From: Desulfotignum sp032250905
Lineage (GTDB): Bacteria > Desulfobacterota > Desulfobacteria > Desulfobacterales > Desulfobacteraceae
Length of the DNA stretch: 10,713 bases
Assembly: GCA_032250905.1 (NCBI GenBank)
Contig: JAVVEQ010000074.1
Span: 1 to 10,713 of the forward strand
Reading direction: 5' to 3'
This document shows positions 1 through 7,214 of this stretch, piece after piece. Position numbers and translations under genes: made by a program. Under the pieces are notes generated by a model. That model made no database searches. It had not been told where the DNA came from and saw only the letters and a list, made by a program, of their open reading frames with translations. Within the stretch, counting starts at the first letter, position 1; each line of letters opens with the position of its first letter.

Positions 1-1336
1 CGTCTGCGGCCTTTGACCGCTTTGAAATACCGGGCGCAGACCTGTCGCCGGCCGGGGTCAGTTCCGTGGTGAATCCCTTTTTTTTCACCGTATCATCAGT
101 GATGGCCGTGATATTTTTCTTTTCCCGCCGGCCATGGGACCGTTTAATGATATGCGTATAATAGATCAGTGCCCGGTCCAGAAGGATATACAGAAACTGT
201 GGATTATCATTGGGACCCACCTGGATCCGGTCTCCCCCCAGCCGAATGCCGGCAGGGCTTTTGTCTGCTGCCCGACGCCCCCCCAGCACGGCGGACCCCG
301 CACCCAGAAGTCCGCCGATGGCCGTGAACATGCCAAATGTCAGACCATGGGCTGCCGTATCCGCCACCGCACCCATGGTCCCCCCCAGCAGGGCGCCGGC
401 TGCGGCCAGCTGTGTTTTTGTCAAACCCAGCAGTTCCCAGGTTTTTTTGGAAAACAGATCGTGCTGAAGCACCGAATACTTGGGGAGTGACACCTCATAC
501 ACCCGATGCTTGAACAACGAACGGATATGGCGAAACATCGATTTTTCAATGTCCCGGACCTGCTCCCGATAGGTCTCGCCCAGTTTCTCCCGGGCCAGGA
601 CCGGATCCTCACTGGGGTCCAGACCCCGGGACACGGAAAACCGGATGCTTTTTTCAATGGCATGGGTGATGTAGGCACTGGCCAGGCGGTTGCGCTTTTC
701 CCATTCCGCGTGAAAGGCCTGGATCACCTTTGCCAGGAACGGTTCCCATTCCTGGTCTATGGATTTGAGGCTTTCCAGCATGCCGATGCGGTCATGGAAA
801 TTGGCGGTATTGGCATTGAAAATCCGGATACTGTTGAAATGTTTCCCAAATTCCCGGCGCCAGTCCGGGGTATAGTCTTTGTCCACCTCCCTGGAATTGA
901 TCACCGCCATGCGTGGCCGGCCGGTGAGCCGTAAAATCTCCATTTCCGCCAGATCATCGGGCCGCACCGGTCGGGCCCCGTTCACCACGTAGATAATCCC
1001 CGCCCCCCGGGCCACCGGGCGGAACAGTTCCACCTCATCGGCATAAAACGGGTCGAATTCATGGGCCGCAATGAATTCAGTCAGGATCTGTTGCGCGTCT
1101 CCGTGATAGGCGTTGAACCAGGCCAGGGTCTGCCGGGGCACCTGAAACCCCGGGGTATCCACAAACCGGATGATCTCTTTTCCGTCGATCTTCACGGTAT
1201 AGGTCCGGCATACCGTTGTTTCCCCCGGCACCGGGCTGACCCGCACCTGGTCATCTTCGGTCAGGGTGGACACCACCGCGGATTTGCCTTCATTGGGATG
1301 CCCCAGCACTGCGAACTCCGGAATGACTGAATTCAT
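1..1336 (-). CDS. DUF3482-type GTPase, partial (C-terminal end beyond left edge)
   Basis: The reading frame starts at the ATG at 1336 and stays open for 445 codons to the left edge. The N-terminal third is a P-loop GTPase domain: G1 GHPNEGKS at residues 12-19, a G2-type threonine at 40-41, and G3 DTPG at 60-63. The expected G4 position reads VINSREVD (145-152) and lacks a canonical NKxD, as I recall for this family. A charged helical region follows. Then comes a Gly/Ala-rich hydrophobic stretch at about 308-352 that could insert in or touch a membrane, and a conserved-looking helix ending near NRSHGRR. From memory, Pseudomonas DUF3482 proteins show the same order (G domain, helices, LF..ETW/L..LG motif, glycine-rich hairpin, final helix) at a similar length, so little is probably missing. 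The start overlaps the stop of the DUF2868 gene as ATGA, which implies translational coupling. The cellular role is unknown; membrane-associated GTP hydrolysis is inferred from the sequence. Confidence 0.85.
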   Translation of the reverse strand, partial: MNSVIPEFAVLGHPNEGKSAVVSTLTEDDQVRVSPVPGETTVCRTYTVKIDGKEIIRFVDTPGFQVPRQTLAWFNAYHGDAQQILTEFIAAHEFDPFYADEVELFRPVARGAGIIYVVNGARPVRPDDLAEMEILRLTGRPRMAVINSREVDKDYTPDWRREFGKHFNSIRIFNANTANFHDRIGMLESLKSIDQEWEPFLAKVIQAFHAEWEKRNRLASAYITHAIEKSIRFSVSRGLDPSEDPVLAREKLGETYREQVRDIEKSMFRHIRSLFKHRVYEVSLPKYSVLQHDLFSKKTWELLGLTKTQLAAAGALLGGTMGAVADTAAHGLTFGMFTAIGGLLGAGSAVLGGRRAADKSPAGIRLGGDRIQVGPNDNPQFLYILLDRALIYYTHIIKRSHGRREKKNITAITDDTVKKKGFTTELTPAGDRSAPGISKRSKAAD

Positions 1337-3009
1337 GGCCGGATCCTTTCCACCAGAATGTCCGGGTGTCCCAGGCCGAGGATACGGTCCTGCCAGACGA
1401 TACCCTCCACATCCTGATCCGCCACGCCCAGGGCTTCCTCTTCCGGTGCCCGGGTCAGCAGCACCCAGAGATTTTTATCCTGCAGAACCCCCTGCTTCAG
1501 TTGAACCAGGTAATGGAGAAGTCCACGAATGGGAGGCTGCCACACCTCCTGCAGGAAAATGACCGGATCCGCTCCTTTCAGCACATCAGGACCCAGCAGA
1601 AGGGAATCCGCCTCCAGGTCCTGCCCCACAAAAATCACCTGACGGACATCCAGCAGAAACTGCCGGGCCAGCAGGGCGCAAATCCGGTCTGTGGCTGCCT
1701 CATCCCAGGCCAGCACCGGCGCCAGAACCACGGCCGGGGTGCCGATGGGTTCCGCCTCGGGCCTGGAAGAATCCTTTCCGGTTCTTCGCGGCGCAGGCGA
1801 TGGATGATCCATTGTCTGCCCGGAGAAAGGTTCCTTTTTCAGGACTTCCGGTGCTTCGTCCGCTGCCTCGGGCACATGGGCCGACGGTAACAGGGCATCC
1901 GAAGAGGGACGGGCAGAAGGGCTTTGTTCACACCCGATATCCATGACCGGGGATTTCATGCGGACAATCAGACGCCGGAACCGGGGCTGTTGAAAATCAA
2001 ACCGGTTCAGGGCTGACCGCTGGACCATGACCGCCCCCCCGATCATCAGCAACCGGGGAATGACGGCATAACACATCATGCTCACACACAAAAACGGCCA
2101 CCAGGACACCAGGTGTTCCGTGGCCAGCGAGACAATGCCCTGTTTCAGAACGATCCGGGAGCCTTCTATCTGTTCCGGTGTCGGGCCGGTCAGGGCATCC
2201 GGTACCCAAGCGGACCAGGGCAGCGACACCAGCGACACCAGATCATGAACCACAGCAGATGTGGCTGCCAGGGTGGACTGCCACCCGAACGCCACATCGC
2301 TGAACGCCACACGGAACACCGTGCCCCCCAAGGCTCCCAAAGAGAAAAAAAGCGCGAACAGGGACACCAGGATTACCAGGGGCCAGAAAAAAAGATCGCC
2401 GTATGTCTGCTTTTTCGTCCGGATGAATAACAGGGCCTCATCCAGGCGGGCCCGGCCGTTTTCCGTCGCTGTTTCTCCCGCCTTCCTGCGCAGCCGTCTC
2501 AGCATGCCGGGGACCCGCTCAAACAAGACGTTGGACACCAGCGCATACATTCCCCCGGAGCCGGCGCCGTACCCCCGGATATGATGAATCACCAGCCCTG
2601 CGGCGGATAAAAGAAAAAAAACAAACGGTATCAGCACAAACACGAAAAAAAACAATGCCACGTTCACCGGCCGAACCCCGTGGTAGGCCAGAAACCCATA
2701 TGCCAGGATCAGGCCGGCCAGCCCACCGGCCATTGCCAGACCCCTGGCGGACCAGATGAAAAGATCGTTGAAAAGTCGTCCCGGCAGCCGCTGGTACCCC
2801 CGGGGACCGGCCTGATCCAGATACAGCATTCTGCGATATGACAGCCAGGCGGCAATCAGGGAGGTATCCGTCATGTTTTCCCCTTTGGCCTGCCGGAAAA
2901 TATCCCGGTCACGGGCCGCCTTCTTTTCAGCGGATTCAGCGGCATCCGGACGATCATCCAGTGCCAGCAGATAATCCAGATCCATAATATCGGAAAGTCG
3001 AAGCTTCAT
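1333..3009 (-). CDS. DUF2868 domain-containing membrane protein
   Basis: This 558-residue protein starts RLSDIMDLDYLLALDD, which fits the DUF2868 N-terminus. Hydrophobic segments lie at about 88-110, 116-142, 205-229 and 302-326, suggesting four transmembrane helices. The last carries a YAVIPRLLM sequence matching the YG(V)LPRLLL motif I recall in Pseudomonas members. Residues 355-425 form a Pro/Ser/Glu-rich, probably disordered linker. Residues 426-558 form a soluble alpha/beta-like C-terminal domain (VVLAPVLAWD, then RQVIFVGQDLEADSLLLG). The length exceeds the roughly 460 residues I recall for the family, mostly because of the linker. The gene is upstream of, and overlaps by 4 bp, the DUF3482 GTPase. 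Family knowledge places these two genes side by side in many proteobacteria, so the products probably act together at the inner membrane. There is no clear Shine-Dalgarno sequence before the ATG at 3009; the start rests on the family-like N-terminus. The molecular function is unknown. Confidence 0.85.
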   Translation of the reverse strand: MKLRLSDIMDLDYLLALDDRPDAAESAEKKAARDRDIFRQAKGENMTDTSLIAAWLSYRRMLYLDQAGPRGYQRLPGRLFNDLFIWSARGLAMAGGLAGLILAYGFLAYHGVRPVNVALFFFVFVLIPFVFFLLSAAGLVIHHIRGYGAGSGGMYALVSNVLFERVPGMLRRLRRKAGETATENGRARLDEALLFIRTKKQTYGDLFFWPLVILVSLFALFFSLGALGGTVFRVAFSDVAFGWQSTLAATSAVVHDLVSLVSLPWSAWVPDALTGPTPEQIEGSRIVLKQGIVSLATEHLVSWWPFLCVSMMCYAVIPRLLMIGGAVMVQRSALNRFDFQQPRFRRLIVRMKSPVMDIGCEQSPSARPSSDALLPSAHVPEAADEAPEVLKKEPFSGQTMDHPSPAPRRTGKDSSRPEAEPIGTPAVVLAPVLAWDEAATDRICALLARQFLLDVRQVIFVGQDLEADSLLLGPDVLKGADPVIFLQEVWQPPIRGLLHYLVQLKQGVLQDKNLWVLLTRAPEEEALGVADQDVEGIVWQDRILGLGHPDILVERIRP

Positions 3010-3068
3010 ACCGCGTGTTTATCAGATCCCGGATTTTTTAACAATTGCCTTTCGCATCTTCCTCATCC

Positions 3069-3096
3069 ATGATGCCGGTTCATTCCATCCTGTCAA
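3069..3096 (-). promoter_or_regulatory. Candidate sigma70 promoter for the DUF2868-GTPase operon
   Basis: Read on the minus strand, a perfect -35 TTGACA (3091-3096) is followed after 16 bp by CATCAT (3069-3074), a 4/6 match to the -10 consensus. Transcription would start near 3062, leaving a leader of about 50 nt before the ATG at 3009. The element lies in the short gap between the divergent DUF2868 and kinase genes. The assignment is by consensus match only. Confidence 0.4.
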
Positions 3097-3168
3097 AGAC
3101 ATCACGTGTTTACGATAAGCATCAATTTTTCATTTGCAAAACCTTTCAGGGGTGATAAAGACGTTGTC

Positions 3169-5106
3169 ATGAAAACCTACGGCAAAATCCTTTTGACCAC
3201 CCTGCCGCTGGTCATTGTCTCGCTTTGGATCATCGTGGAAACCACGTATTATTTTTCCCGCACCGCGCTGGTGGACCTTGGAGAGACCTGGCTGGATACC
3301 CGGCTGTCGGAAGCACTTGTCATTGTGTCTTCCCAGGAAAAAATGCTTCGGGATTATGGACTCGCAGAGATTCCCGCCAGTATCACCAAGGCGCAGATGG
3401 ATGCCATGACAGGCATTGCCGATATTGGTGTCGGCAAACGCGGATACATGTTTGTCGTCACCCCGGAAGGACGGATCATCTCTCATCCGGACCCGTCCAG
3501 GGTCAATACCTGGGTGCACGATACCGACTGGTTCAAGGGCCTTTTAAACGGCGCACCGAGGCTGGTTATGACAATGGGCCGGGAACCCGTGCTGGCCAGA
3601 TCCGCCTATTTTCAACCCTGGGAATGGTATCTTCTGGCGGTGGACCCCATGCAGGAAATCTACGGGGTGGCCAATCGCATGCGGCCGTTACTCTATGTCA
3701 TGGGCGTGTTTGTCGCGATCATCTTCTCCGTCGCCCTGATGCTGCTGACCCGCCGCCTCACCCGACCTTTGAAAGATCTGGTTCAGGGGGCGGACAGGAT
3801 CGGCAAAGGGGATCTGGACACCCGGATCCCGGTCCATACCCGGGACGAATTCGGGCATCTGGCATCCAAATTCAATCAAATGGCAGTGCAGCTCAAAGAA
3901 ACCCTCACGGCATTAAGGCGCTCTCACCAGGATCTTGAAAAGCGGGTGGCGGAACGGACAAGAAACCTGACTCTGCTGAACCAGGCGTTGAACAACGAGA
4001 TTCTGGTCAGAAAACAGAAAGAATGGGAACTCAAGAAAGCCAACCAGGCCAAAAATAAATTCCTGGCCAACATGAGCCACGAGATAAGAACGCCGATCAA
4101 CTCGGTCATCGGTTTCAGCGAAGTGCTTTCCACCATGATTTCGGAGCCCCAGCAGAAAAATTTTCTTCACGCCATCACAACGGCTGGAAAACATCTGCTG
4201 GCTTTGATCACCGATCTGCTGGACCTGTCCAGAATCGAGGCGGGAAAGATCACTATCCAGACAACCGCCGTGTCCCTGCCCATCCTGTTTCACGAAATTC
4301 ACCACCTCTTCAGGATCAAGCTCTCCCGGAAACATCTGGCGTTTTCCATTCATGTGGATGGCCATATGCCGGATTTTCTGCTTCTGGATGACATGCGGCT
4401 GCGTCAGGTATTGACCAACCTGGTGGACAATGCGGTCAAATTCACGGAAAGAGGACAGATCCGCCTGTCAGCGAAAATCCTGGACAACCCGTCCAGGGAC
4501 ACCGTGGACCTGACAATCCAGGTTGAGGATACCGGAATCGGCATTGCCAGAGACAAACAGGCGTTGATTTTTGAATCCTTTGAACAGGAACATACCGACA
4601 TCACCAGAGACTACGGCGGTACCGGTCTGGGACTGACCATCACCAGGCAGCTGGTGGTGCTGATGAAAGGCCACATCGATGTTGACAGCCAACCCGGCAG
4701 CGGCAGCACATTTACGATCTTTCTGCCCGGCGTGGTCATCAGCCGGCATGAAAGACAGAAACCAAAGACCTTTGAAGCCGCTGGTCCGGATGTTGCCCGA
4801 TCCGCCGATCTTCCGAAGCTGCCCGAATCTCTGTTCCGACAGGCCCTGGACCGGTATCCTGGCCTGCTGCATCAGATCCAGGCAAACATAGGGCCGCTGC
4901 TGCCCGGGGCCCAGGAAGGCGTGATCATGTCGGATGCCCGGGCCATTGCCGACCATTTCATCGTGTTGGGCCGCCGGTTCGACCTGCCGGCATTTACACA
5001 GTTCGGGCAGACCCTGTCCGAGGATGTCCATGCCTTTGACCTGGAAAAAGTCGCGCCCGCACTGGCCCGGGTGTCCATTCTTTTAAAACAGGTGACGGAA
5101 ACATAA
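3169..5106 (+). CDS. Membrane sensor histidine kinase (Cache-HAMP-HisKA-HATPase, no receiver)
   Basis: Numbering is from the ATG at 3169 (645 residues). TM1 spans about 5-26. A periplasmic sensor of about 145 residues follows, with a Cache signature (VGKRGYMFVVTPEGRIISHP at 88-107), then TM2 at about 173-195. A HAMP domain (194-247) leads through a coiled coil to a HisKA domain with the H-box SHEIRTPINS, phosphoacceptor His304. The ATPase domain has N-box LVDNAVKFT (Asn421), G1 DTGIGI (454-459) and G2 GGTGLGL (483-489). These motifs indicate an active autophosphorylating kinase responding to a small external ligand, whose identity is unknown. Residues about 547-645 form a helical tail resembling the last domain of deltaproteobacterial hybrid kinases, but no receiver domain precedes it and no clear HPt histidine motif is seen. 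An in-frame GTG at 3106 would add 21 residues. I prefer the ATG because TM1 then sits at the N-terminus, but its AGGGG is 16 nt away, so the start is uncertain. No response regulator gene adjoins it. Confidence 0.9.
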   Translation: MKTYGKILLTTLPLVIVSLWIIVETTYYFSRTALVDLGETWLDTRLSEALVIVSSQEKMLRDYGLAEIPASITKAQMDAMTGIADIGVGKRGYMFVVTPEGRIISHPDPSRVNTWVHDTDWFKGLLNGAPRLVMTMGREPVLARSAYFQPWEWYLLAVDPMQEIYGVANRMRPLLYVMGVFVAIIFSVALMLLTRRLTRPLKDLVQGADRIGKGDLDTRIPVHTRDEFGHLASKFNQMAVQLKETLTALRRSHQDLEKRVAERTRNLTLLNQALNNEILVRKQKEWELKKANQAKNKFLANMSHEIRTPINSVIGFSEVLSTMISEPQQKNFLHAITTAGKHLLALITDLLDLSRIEAGKITIQTTAVSLPILFHEIHHLFRIKLSRKHLAFSIHVDGHMPDFLLLDDMRLRQVLTNLVDNAVKFTERGQIRLSAKILDNPSRDTVDLTIQVEDTGIGIARDKQALIFESFEQEHTDITRDYGGTGLGLTITRQLVVLMKGHIDVDSQPGSGSTFTIFLPGVVISRHERQKPKTFEAAGPDVARSADLPKLPESLFRQALDRYPGLLHQIQANIGPLLPGAQEGVIMSDARAIADHFIVLGRRFDLPAFTQFGQTLSEDVHAFDLEKVAPALARVSILLKQVTET

Positions 5107-5118
5107 CCCTTTCCAGTC

Positions 5119-5835
5119 CTATTTTTCCGGAAATATCAGTGACCTCAGCCATCCCATCAGGGTATTTCCTTTAAGTGAGGCTTTTTCAGCCGCCTCCAGA
5201 TACCGGGTCATCTGCCCGGTATCCTGATACCGGTCCCTGCGGGTGATGATTTTCTTTTCCGGGTCCAGATGACGGAGGATTCTGGCGGGATTGCCCCCGG
5301 CAATGACATTGGCGGGAATATCACAGGTGACCACACTGCCGGCACCCACAATGCTGTTGCGGCCGATACGGACCCCCTTGCAGACAATAGCGGAATCACC
5401 GACCCAAACATTCTCCTCCAGCACCACGCTGTGGGTCTCCTTCGGCGTCAGAGACCGGTCATAAATACCGTGCCAGTCGGAGTCCGTGATATAGGCATGG
5501 CTGGCCAGCATGCAGGAATCGCTGATGGTAATGCTGTGGGCCGCACTGATCCGGACGCCCGGCGAGATGAGCACATGGTCACCGATGGTAATCCCTGGTA
5601 TCTCTTTCTTGTCCGACCACACGGTCAGGCGGGTTTTCTTGTCCGAACATCCCAGCAGGGTCACATGGCTTCCGATGCGGATGGGACCGCCGAACAGTTC
5701 AATGTACCAGGGCTTGATAATAAACGGATGATCCCCCAGACGGGTCAGATGAGGCACCAGATAATGGCGGACATACAGATGCTGAAGCCGGTACCAGGCA
5801 TTTTTAATATAATAAGGCCGCAAATCCCGTATCAT
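5119..5835 (-). CDS. Hexapeptide-repeat (left-handed beta-helix) acyltransferase
   Basis: The 238-residue product has a basic, aromatic N-terminal helical segment (MIRDLRPYYIKNAWYRLQ), then imperfect hexapeptide repeats typical of left-handed beta-helix O-acetyltransferases: IRIGSHVTLLG (52-62), ITIGDHVLISPGVRIS (82-97), VVLEENVWVGDSAIVCKGV (137-155) and IGRNSIVGAGSVVTCDIP (157-174). His122 in DSDWHGIYDR sits where the catalytic histidine of the CatB/VatA/maltose acetyltransferase group is found. The end ANVIAGGNPARIL is the family's usual closing motif. The expected reaction is acyl transfer, probably from acetyl-CoA, to a hydroxyl or amino group of a sugar or similar acceptor; the acceptor is not predictable. 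The ATG at 5835 is one base after the stop of the upstream gene and has AAGGGA 7 nt before it. An in-frame TTG at 5856 would add seven residues but is less likely. The two genes are probably co-transcribed. Confidence 0.9.
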   Translation of the reverse strand: MIRDLRPYYIKNAWYRLQHLYVRHYLVPHLTRLGDHPFIIKPWYIELFGGPIRIGSHVTLLGCSDKKTRLTVWSDKKEIPGITIGDHVLISPGVRISAAHSITISDSCMLASHAYITDSDWHGIYDRSLTPKETHSVVLEENVWVGDSAIVCKGVRIGRNSIVGAGSVVTCDIPANVIAGGNPARILRHLDPEKKIITRRDRYQDTGQMTRYLEAAEKASLKGNTLMGWLRSLIFPEK

Positions 5836-5836
5836 G

Positions 5837-6880
5837 TCAGATTCCCTTATAAACAAAGCCCTGCCAGTTCTCGTGGCAAAACAGGCTTCCCCCCGGGGTC
5901 AGGTCATACAATGCGTCCGCCGCCATCAGGGCCACTGCATTGGTCCAGGAGATCTTTTCTTCGGGCCAGATTACCATGTCCGGATAGGTATACCCGCACC
6001 AGAAGGTCCTGTCCTCGTAAACCCGGTCCTGGATCCAGGAAAACACGATCCGGGCTTTTTCCCTGTTGCCCATGGCATGCAGCGTCAACACCAGTTCACT
6101 GGTTTCCGCAATGGTCACCCAGGGCTGATCTGACACACACCGGGTGCCCTGGCCGTCAATCATGTATTTGTGCCAGTATTTTTCCACCCTTGCCCGGGCT
6201 TTGTCCCCCTGAATCGCTCCGCACAGAATCGGATAGAACCAGTACATTGAAAACCGGGACTTGCTCACATTGTAGCTGTGCAGGTTTTCCCTGAGAGAGC
6301 GGCCCAGCCGGGCCCATGCCTCTTCCCAGGCCGGCCGGGACCGCCCCAGAATCCGGCAGATGCACAGCGCGCATTTCAGACTCATGAACACAGAAGACGA
6401 ACCGGCCAGCAGCGACATGGTATCCACCTTGCCTTCCGGGCTCCGGGCCCAGTGAATCTCACCCGTGGGTACCTGCAGGCCCAGGGCATAGTCAACCCCT
6501 CTCTCCATGGTGTCCCAGAAGGTATCCAGCCAAGACCGGTCCCGGGTGATCAGATATGCGTGAAACAGGCCTACAGCCATATAACAGGCCATGTGCGCCT
6601 GGCAGGTACGGTCCTCGGGAATGCCTTTCACGTAAGCGGAGAACCATGATCCGTCCGGATTCTGATACCGGGACAGCCATTCCAGGCCCCGGCGGGCCTC
6701 CGTATGATACCCGGCAATATTCAGTCCCATCACCGATTCAACCAGGTCCCAGGGATCTGTTTTGCCGGCCACGTGCCAGGGAATATCCCCGGAAGGCTGC
6801 TGAAGCTTGAGAATCAAACCAGCAACTGAAGCGATGTTCAGGATTGAAAATGCGTGAATCTTTGAAGGTTTCCGGGGCAT
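5837..6880 (-). CDS. Alpha/alpha-barrel protein, 'prenyltransferase'-labelled family
   Basis: The 347-residue product is all-helical with repeated Trp/Gly/Pro-rich turns: SGDIPW (30-35), TDPWD (41-45), NPDGSW (74-79), TGEIHWA, RFSMYWFYP, QPWVTIAETSEL and a final WPEEKISWTNAV (about 305-316). I recall close actinobacterial relatives annotated 'prenyltransferase' because of the squalene-cyclase-like barrel fold, often near methyltransferase and glycosyltransferase genes. However, neither a DxDD cyclase motif nor the Asp/Cys/His zinc ligands of protein prenyltransferases is evident. The conserved acidic and aromatic pairs would fit a six-hairpin glycosidase-like barrel at least as well, so the activity is undetermined. 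No signal peptide is clear, so it is probably cytoplasmic. The ATG at 6880 has GGAG 8 nt upstream. A second in-frame ATG at 6898 (six residues longer) lacks a ribosome site. The gene heads a two-gene unit with the acyltransferase. Confidence 0.8.
   Translation of the reverse strand: MPRKPSKIHAFSILNIASVAGLILKLQQPSGDIPWHVAGKTDPWDLVESVMGLNIAGYHTEARRGLEWLSRYQNPDGSWFSAYVKGIPEDRTCQAHMACYMAVGLFHAYLITRDRSWLDTFWDTMERGVDYALGLQVPTGEIHWARSPEGKVDTMSLLAGSSSVFMSLKCALCICRILGRSRPAWEEAWARLGRSLRENLHSYNVSKSRFSMYWFYPILCGAIQGDKARARVEKYWHKYMIDGQGTRCVSDQPWVTIAETSELVLTLHAMGNREKARIVFSWIQDRVYEDRTFWCGYTYPDMVIWPEEKISWTNAVALMAADALYDLTPGGSLFCHENWQGFVYKGI
5843..5848 (-). promoter_or_regulatory. Ribosome binding site inside the end of the upstream gene
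   Basis: On the minus strand AAGGGA lies 7 nt before the ATG at 5835, within the last codons of the barrel-protein gene (Tyr-Lys-Gly-Ile-stop). The junction reads TGA-C-ATG. This decides the acyltransferase start in favour of 5835 over the TTG at 5856, and suggests translational coupling. Confidence 0.75.
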
Positions 6881-6888
6881 CAACACGT

Positions 6889-6892
6889 CTCC
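6889..6892 (-). promoter_or_regulatory. Ribosome binding site deciding the barrel-protein start
   Basis: GGAG on the minus strand lies 8 nt upstream of the ATG at 6880. The alternative ATG at 6898 is preceded only by AT-rich sequence without a purine-rich Shine-Dalgarno sequence. Confidence 0.55.
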
Positions 6893-6986
6893 ATCCATTA
6901 TAAGAAATTCTGATGTCTGACAAAAATAAACGATGCAGCGTATCAGAAACGGTTTTTTTTTTCAAGATCTGCCCCGCCTTTTAATC

Positions 6987-7002
6987 ATGAATGATAATTC
7001 AT
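6987..7002. promoter_or_regulatory. Operator-like palindrome, upstream copy
   Basis: The site is ATGAAT-GATA-ATTCAT, with 6-bp arms in perfect inverted repeat. It has the same arms and spacer length as the copy at 7150-7165. The core TGAATGATAATTCATT resembles the box I recall for Bacillus FadR, a TetR-family acyl-CoA-responsive repressor. It lies 107 bp from the barrel-protein start and about 115 bp upstream of the beta-oxidation promoter -35, so it could serve either direction. Confidence 0.6.
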
Positions 7003-7116
7003 TTGCCTGATTTTCCTGACATGCGGATTACACCTGGAATGCAAACGTCATCTTTGCCATCCTAACATTTTGAAATTGAAACTGATTATCATATATCACA
7101 CCGGAAATAATTTTCC

Positions 7117-7144
7117 TTGACAACCCGGGTGTTTTTCTGTTAAT
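7117..7144 (+). promoter_or_regulatory. Candidate sigma70 promoter of the beta-oxidation operon
   Basis: A perfect -35 TTGACA (7117-7122) is followed after 16 bp by GTTAAT (7139-7144), a 4/6 match to the -10 consensus. Initiation is expected near 7151, inside the downstream palindrome, giving a leader of about 64 nt before the ATG at 7215. Confidence 0.55.
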
Positions 7145-7149
7145 CAAAA

Positions 7150-7165
7150 ATGAATATCCATTCAT
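7150..7165. promoter_or_regulatory. Operator-like palindrome at the transcription start
   Basis: The site is ATGAAT-ATCC-ATTCAT, 6-bp perfect inverted arms around a 4-bp spacer. It begins 6 bp after the candidate -10 and covers the expected start of transcription, the classic position for a repressor. It shares its arms and spacing with the copy at 6987-7002. Confidence 0.65.
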
Positions 7166-7203
7166 AAAATGACATTTGAATCACAGATAATCACCCTTTT
7201 AGC

Positions 7204-7209
7204 AGGAGG
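7204..7209 (+). promoter_or_regulatory. Strong ribosome binding site of the fadN-like gene
   Basis: AGGAGG, a full match to the Shine-Dalgarno consensus, is 5 nt before the ATG at 7215. It fixes the start and predicts high translation. Confidence 0.85.
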
Positions 7210-7214
7210 ACATC

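Larger units (their letters stand above)
6881..7214. other. Divergent intergenic regulatory region
   Basis: This is a 334-bp, noticeably AT-rich gap between the minus-strand barrel/acyltransferase unit and the plus-strand beta-oxidation operon. No ORF or RNA gene is supported in it. It contains a T10 run at 6953-6962, two palindromes with identical arms, a TTGACA promoter, and a 9-bp TGATTATCA dyad at 7083-7091 of uncertain meaning. Confidence 0.8.

Noticed and set aside
3106..3168. GTG at 3106 as the kinase start
   Set aside because: It has no good ribosome site and adds 21 residues before a transmembrane helix that starts normally after the ATG at 3169; kept only as an alternative.
5269..6294. 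341-codon open frame on the plus strand across the acyltransferase and barrel genes
   Set aside because: It spans two recognisable minus-strand genes and their coupled junction, and its translation shows no protein family features.
6953..6962. T10 run as a possible intrinsic terminator on the plus strand
   Set aside because: No stable GC-rich stem precedes it and no plus-strand gene ends nearby.
6937..6965. Possible minus-strand promoter (TTGAAA, 17 bp, TACGCT) for the barrel/acyltransferase unit
   Set aside because: The -10 matches only 3 of 6 bases and the -35 lies in an A-run, so the match may be chance.
7083..7091. TGATTATCA dyad resembling half of a Fur-type box
   Set aside because: It is only a 9-bp symmetric element in AT-rich DNA, without the repeated hexamers of a full Fur site.
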